Source of the DNA: G963677325 sp963810555
GTDB lineage: Bacteria > Bacteroidota > Bacteroidia > Bacteroidales > Prolixibacteraceae
Direction: 5' to 3'
Assembly: GCA_963810555.1 (NCBI GenBank)
Contig: CAWENX010000009.1
Location: 558,001 to 622,000 of the forward strand
DNA length: 64,000 bases
Part shown: positions 62,857-64,000 of the stretch, in pieces
Layout: the number at the start of each line of letters is the position of its first letter
How positions within the stretch are numbered: position 1 is the stretch's first letter
The notes under the pieces: model-generated
Database searches by the model: none
What the model saw: only the letters and a program-made list of their open reading frames with translations
Told to the model about the DNA's origin: nothing
Program-made: the position numbers and the translations under genes

Positions 62857-64000
62857 TACTGAACAGAAATATTCCACCTGTTATTCATAGTATCGATCGT
62901 GTTGAATATCAAAAACCTGAACATTTTAAACTCGAGGGTGGTTCTGATCTGTTCGTGTTAAAAGGGGGTGATCAGGAAGTTGTAAAGCTCGACTTTGCTT
63001 TTAAGGCAGGAAGCTGGTATTCAAAATCGAAACTGGAAAGCCTCATGGCTGCGTCCATGCTCCAGGAAGGAACATCAAGTCTGACCGCCAATGAAATTGC
63101 CAATACATTTGATTTCTACGGGATTCAATTTAATTCTCATTCCCATTACGATTACAATTATATTTCACTCTTCTCGCTTAAAAAACATTTACCTCACCTC
63201 CTACCTGTAATCTTTGAAATCATTAGCGATTCCACTTTCCCTGAAAATGAATTTGAGATAGTCCGAAAACAAAGAAAACAACGTGCACTAATTGATGCTG
63301 ATAAAGTTTCCATTATTGCTCAACGAACGTTTTTGAGAAGTTTATTCAGCGAGGAGCATCCCTATGCACCGGCAGCATCACCGGAAAGTTATGATTATGT
63401 GACTCTTGAGGGAACAAAGGCACATTTCAGAAAATATTATGCTTCTGATCGAATGTCTATAATAGCATCCGGTCATGTTGACGAAGGAGTAATAAATCAT
63501 ATCAAAAATACATTTAACAGATCTTGGGGAGAGCCTGTTGAGGAAAATTCAAATACAGTAAAAGGAGAAATTGTTCAGTCCAGCCAGGCGATCTTTATAG
63601 AAAAGAAGGAATCGAATCAGAACGCTGTTACCATCGGAAAGCATTTCCCCACTCAAAATCATCCTGATTATCCCGGGCTAAGGGTGTTATGCACTATTTT
63701 GGGTGGATATTTCGGTTCCAGGCTGATGGCGAACCTTCGGGAGAAAAAAGGGCTGACCTACTCGATTCATGCATCGCCTGTTTCATTTGTCCATAATGGA
63801 GTACTTCTCATTTCTGCCGAAGTAAAAACTCAAAAAACAGATGAGGCAGTAAAAGAGATCCATCACGAGATGGAGAGGTTATGTGACGAACTGATATCAG
63901 ATGAAGAGTTAAATCTTGTCAAAAATTATATGCTTGGAAGAATCCTTGATGATTTCGACGGACCCTTTGCCAGGGCACAAAATTTTGCATCCCTTCACGA
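62853..64000 (+). CDS. M16 family peptidase-like partner subunit (3' end off window)
   Basis: Second M16-type gene, starting 4 bp inside the first and running off the window end. It lacks the HxxEH zinc motif: the corresponding helix reads LMAASMLQEGTSSLTANEIA. It carries the C-terminal substrate-binding signature LGGYFGSRLMANLREKKGLT with YSIHASPVSF (R/Y pair). This is the pattern of the non-catalytic partner in M16B heterodimers. Earlier residues IHSIDRVEYQKPEHFKLEGG set the N terminus. Confidence 0.88.
   Translation, partial: MILNRNIPPVIHSIDRVEYQKPEHFKLEGGSDLFVLKGGDQEVVKLDFAFKAGSWYSKSKLESLMAASMLQEGTSSLTANEIANTFDFYGIQFNSHSHYDYNYISLFSLKKHLPHLLPVIFEIISDSTFPENEFEIVRKQRKQRALIDADKVSIIAQRTFLRSLFSEEHPYAPAASPESYDYVTLEGTKAHFRKYYASDRMSIIASGHVDEGVINHIKNTFNRSWGEPVEENSNTVKGEIVQSSQAIFIEKKESNQNAVTIGKHFPTQNHPDYPGLRVLCTILGGYFGSRLMANLREKKGLTYSIHASPVSFVHNGVLLISAEVKTQKTDEAVKEIHHEMERLCDELISDEELNLVKNYMLGRILDDFDGPFARAQNFASLH

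Overview
The window looks like chromosomal DNA of a Bacteroidota member (class Bacteroidia, probably environmental). Pointers are a fused SecDF, a PorT-like gene behind ubiE/menG, a fused trehalose-6-phosphate synthase/phosphatase, DUF4105, DUF5107-TPR and DUF6266-like proteins, sulfatases and glycan hydrolases, and TAnnTTTG promoter boxes. Most of it is AT-rich; about 24-36 kb is visibly richer in G+C.

Layout. 0-9 kb reads as an osmotic and salt-stress block: a UspA tail, a TM-helix channel-like protein, three MscS-type channels, an NhaD-type Na+/H+ antiporter and fused OtsA-OtsB. 9-16.8 kb is housekeeping: glmM, mdh, a retropepsin-like protein, secDF, tatA and an ExbB/ExbD pair. 17.5-25.4 kb holds an unknown protein, a biotin-domain-less carboxyltransferase, a second TatA-like gene, a LolD-like ATPase, a TIGR02757 protein, a TrmN6-like methyltransferase, DUF1761, OsmC and DUF4105 proteins. 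25.9-28.5 kb is mutS. 29-46 kb is enriched for glycan breakdown (GH116-like, two serine-type sulfatases, Gfo/Idh oxidoreductase, GH43-like, GH28-like), with Hsp20, a methyltransferase, tRNA-Val(CAC) and an HtrA-like protease. 46-55 kb holds a badly frameshifted DUF5107-TPR gene, a DHFR/RibD-like gene, two short-chain dehydrogenases and the purL-like - ubiE - porT operon. 55-58 kb is a small surface-glycan block (DUF6165, GT9, GT2-like, WaaP/Kdo-kinase-like). 58-64 kb has a nitroreductase, a tiny lipoprotein, gapA, a coiled-coil protein and two M16 peptidases, the second cut by the window end.

Two features stand out. First, many intergenic gaps hold arrays of short words at fixed spacing. One family has 7-bp spacing; in two places arrays of the same word in opposite orientation flank one gene. 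A second family has 11-bp spacing, with words pointing toward a central dyad from both sides (near 17.05, 29.08, 32.7, 50.2 and 61.0 kb). I know no name for the 11-bp family. Second, a roughly 136-bp element occurs twice around 40.4 and 41.7 kb, each copy with a terminator-like hairpin that pairs best as minus-strand RNA.

About ten genes carry apparent frameshifts, mostly single-base indels in short homopolymers, clustered at 0-9 kb and 42-55 kb, while long genes such as secDF and mutS are intact. Local consensus errors are the simplest explanation, but true decay is also present: fragments of a four-helix-bundle gene and a nitronate-monooxygenase-like gene, and a LamG-like gene with an in-frame TGA.
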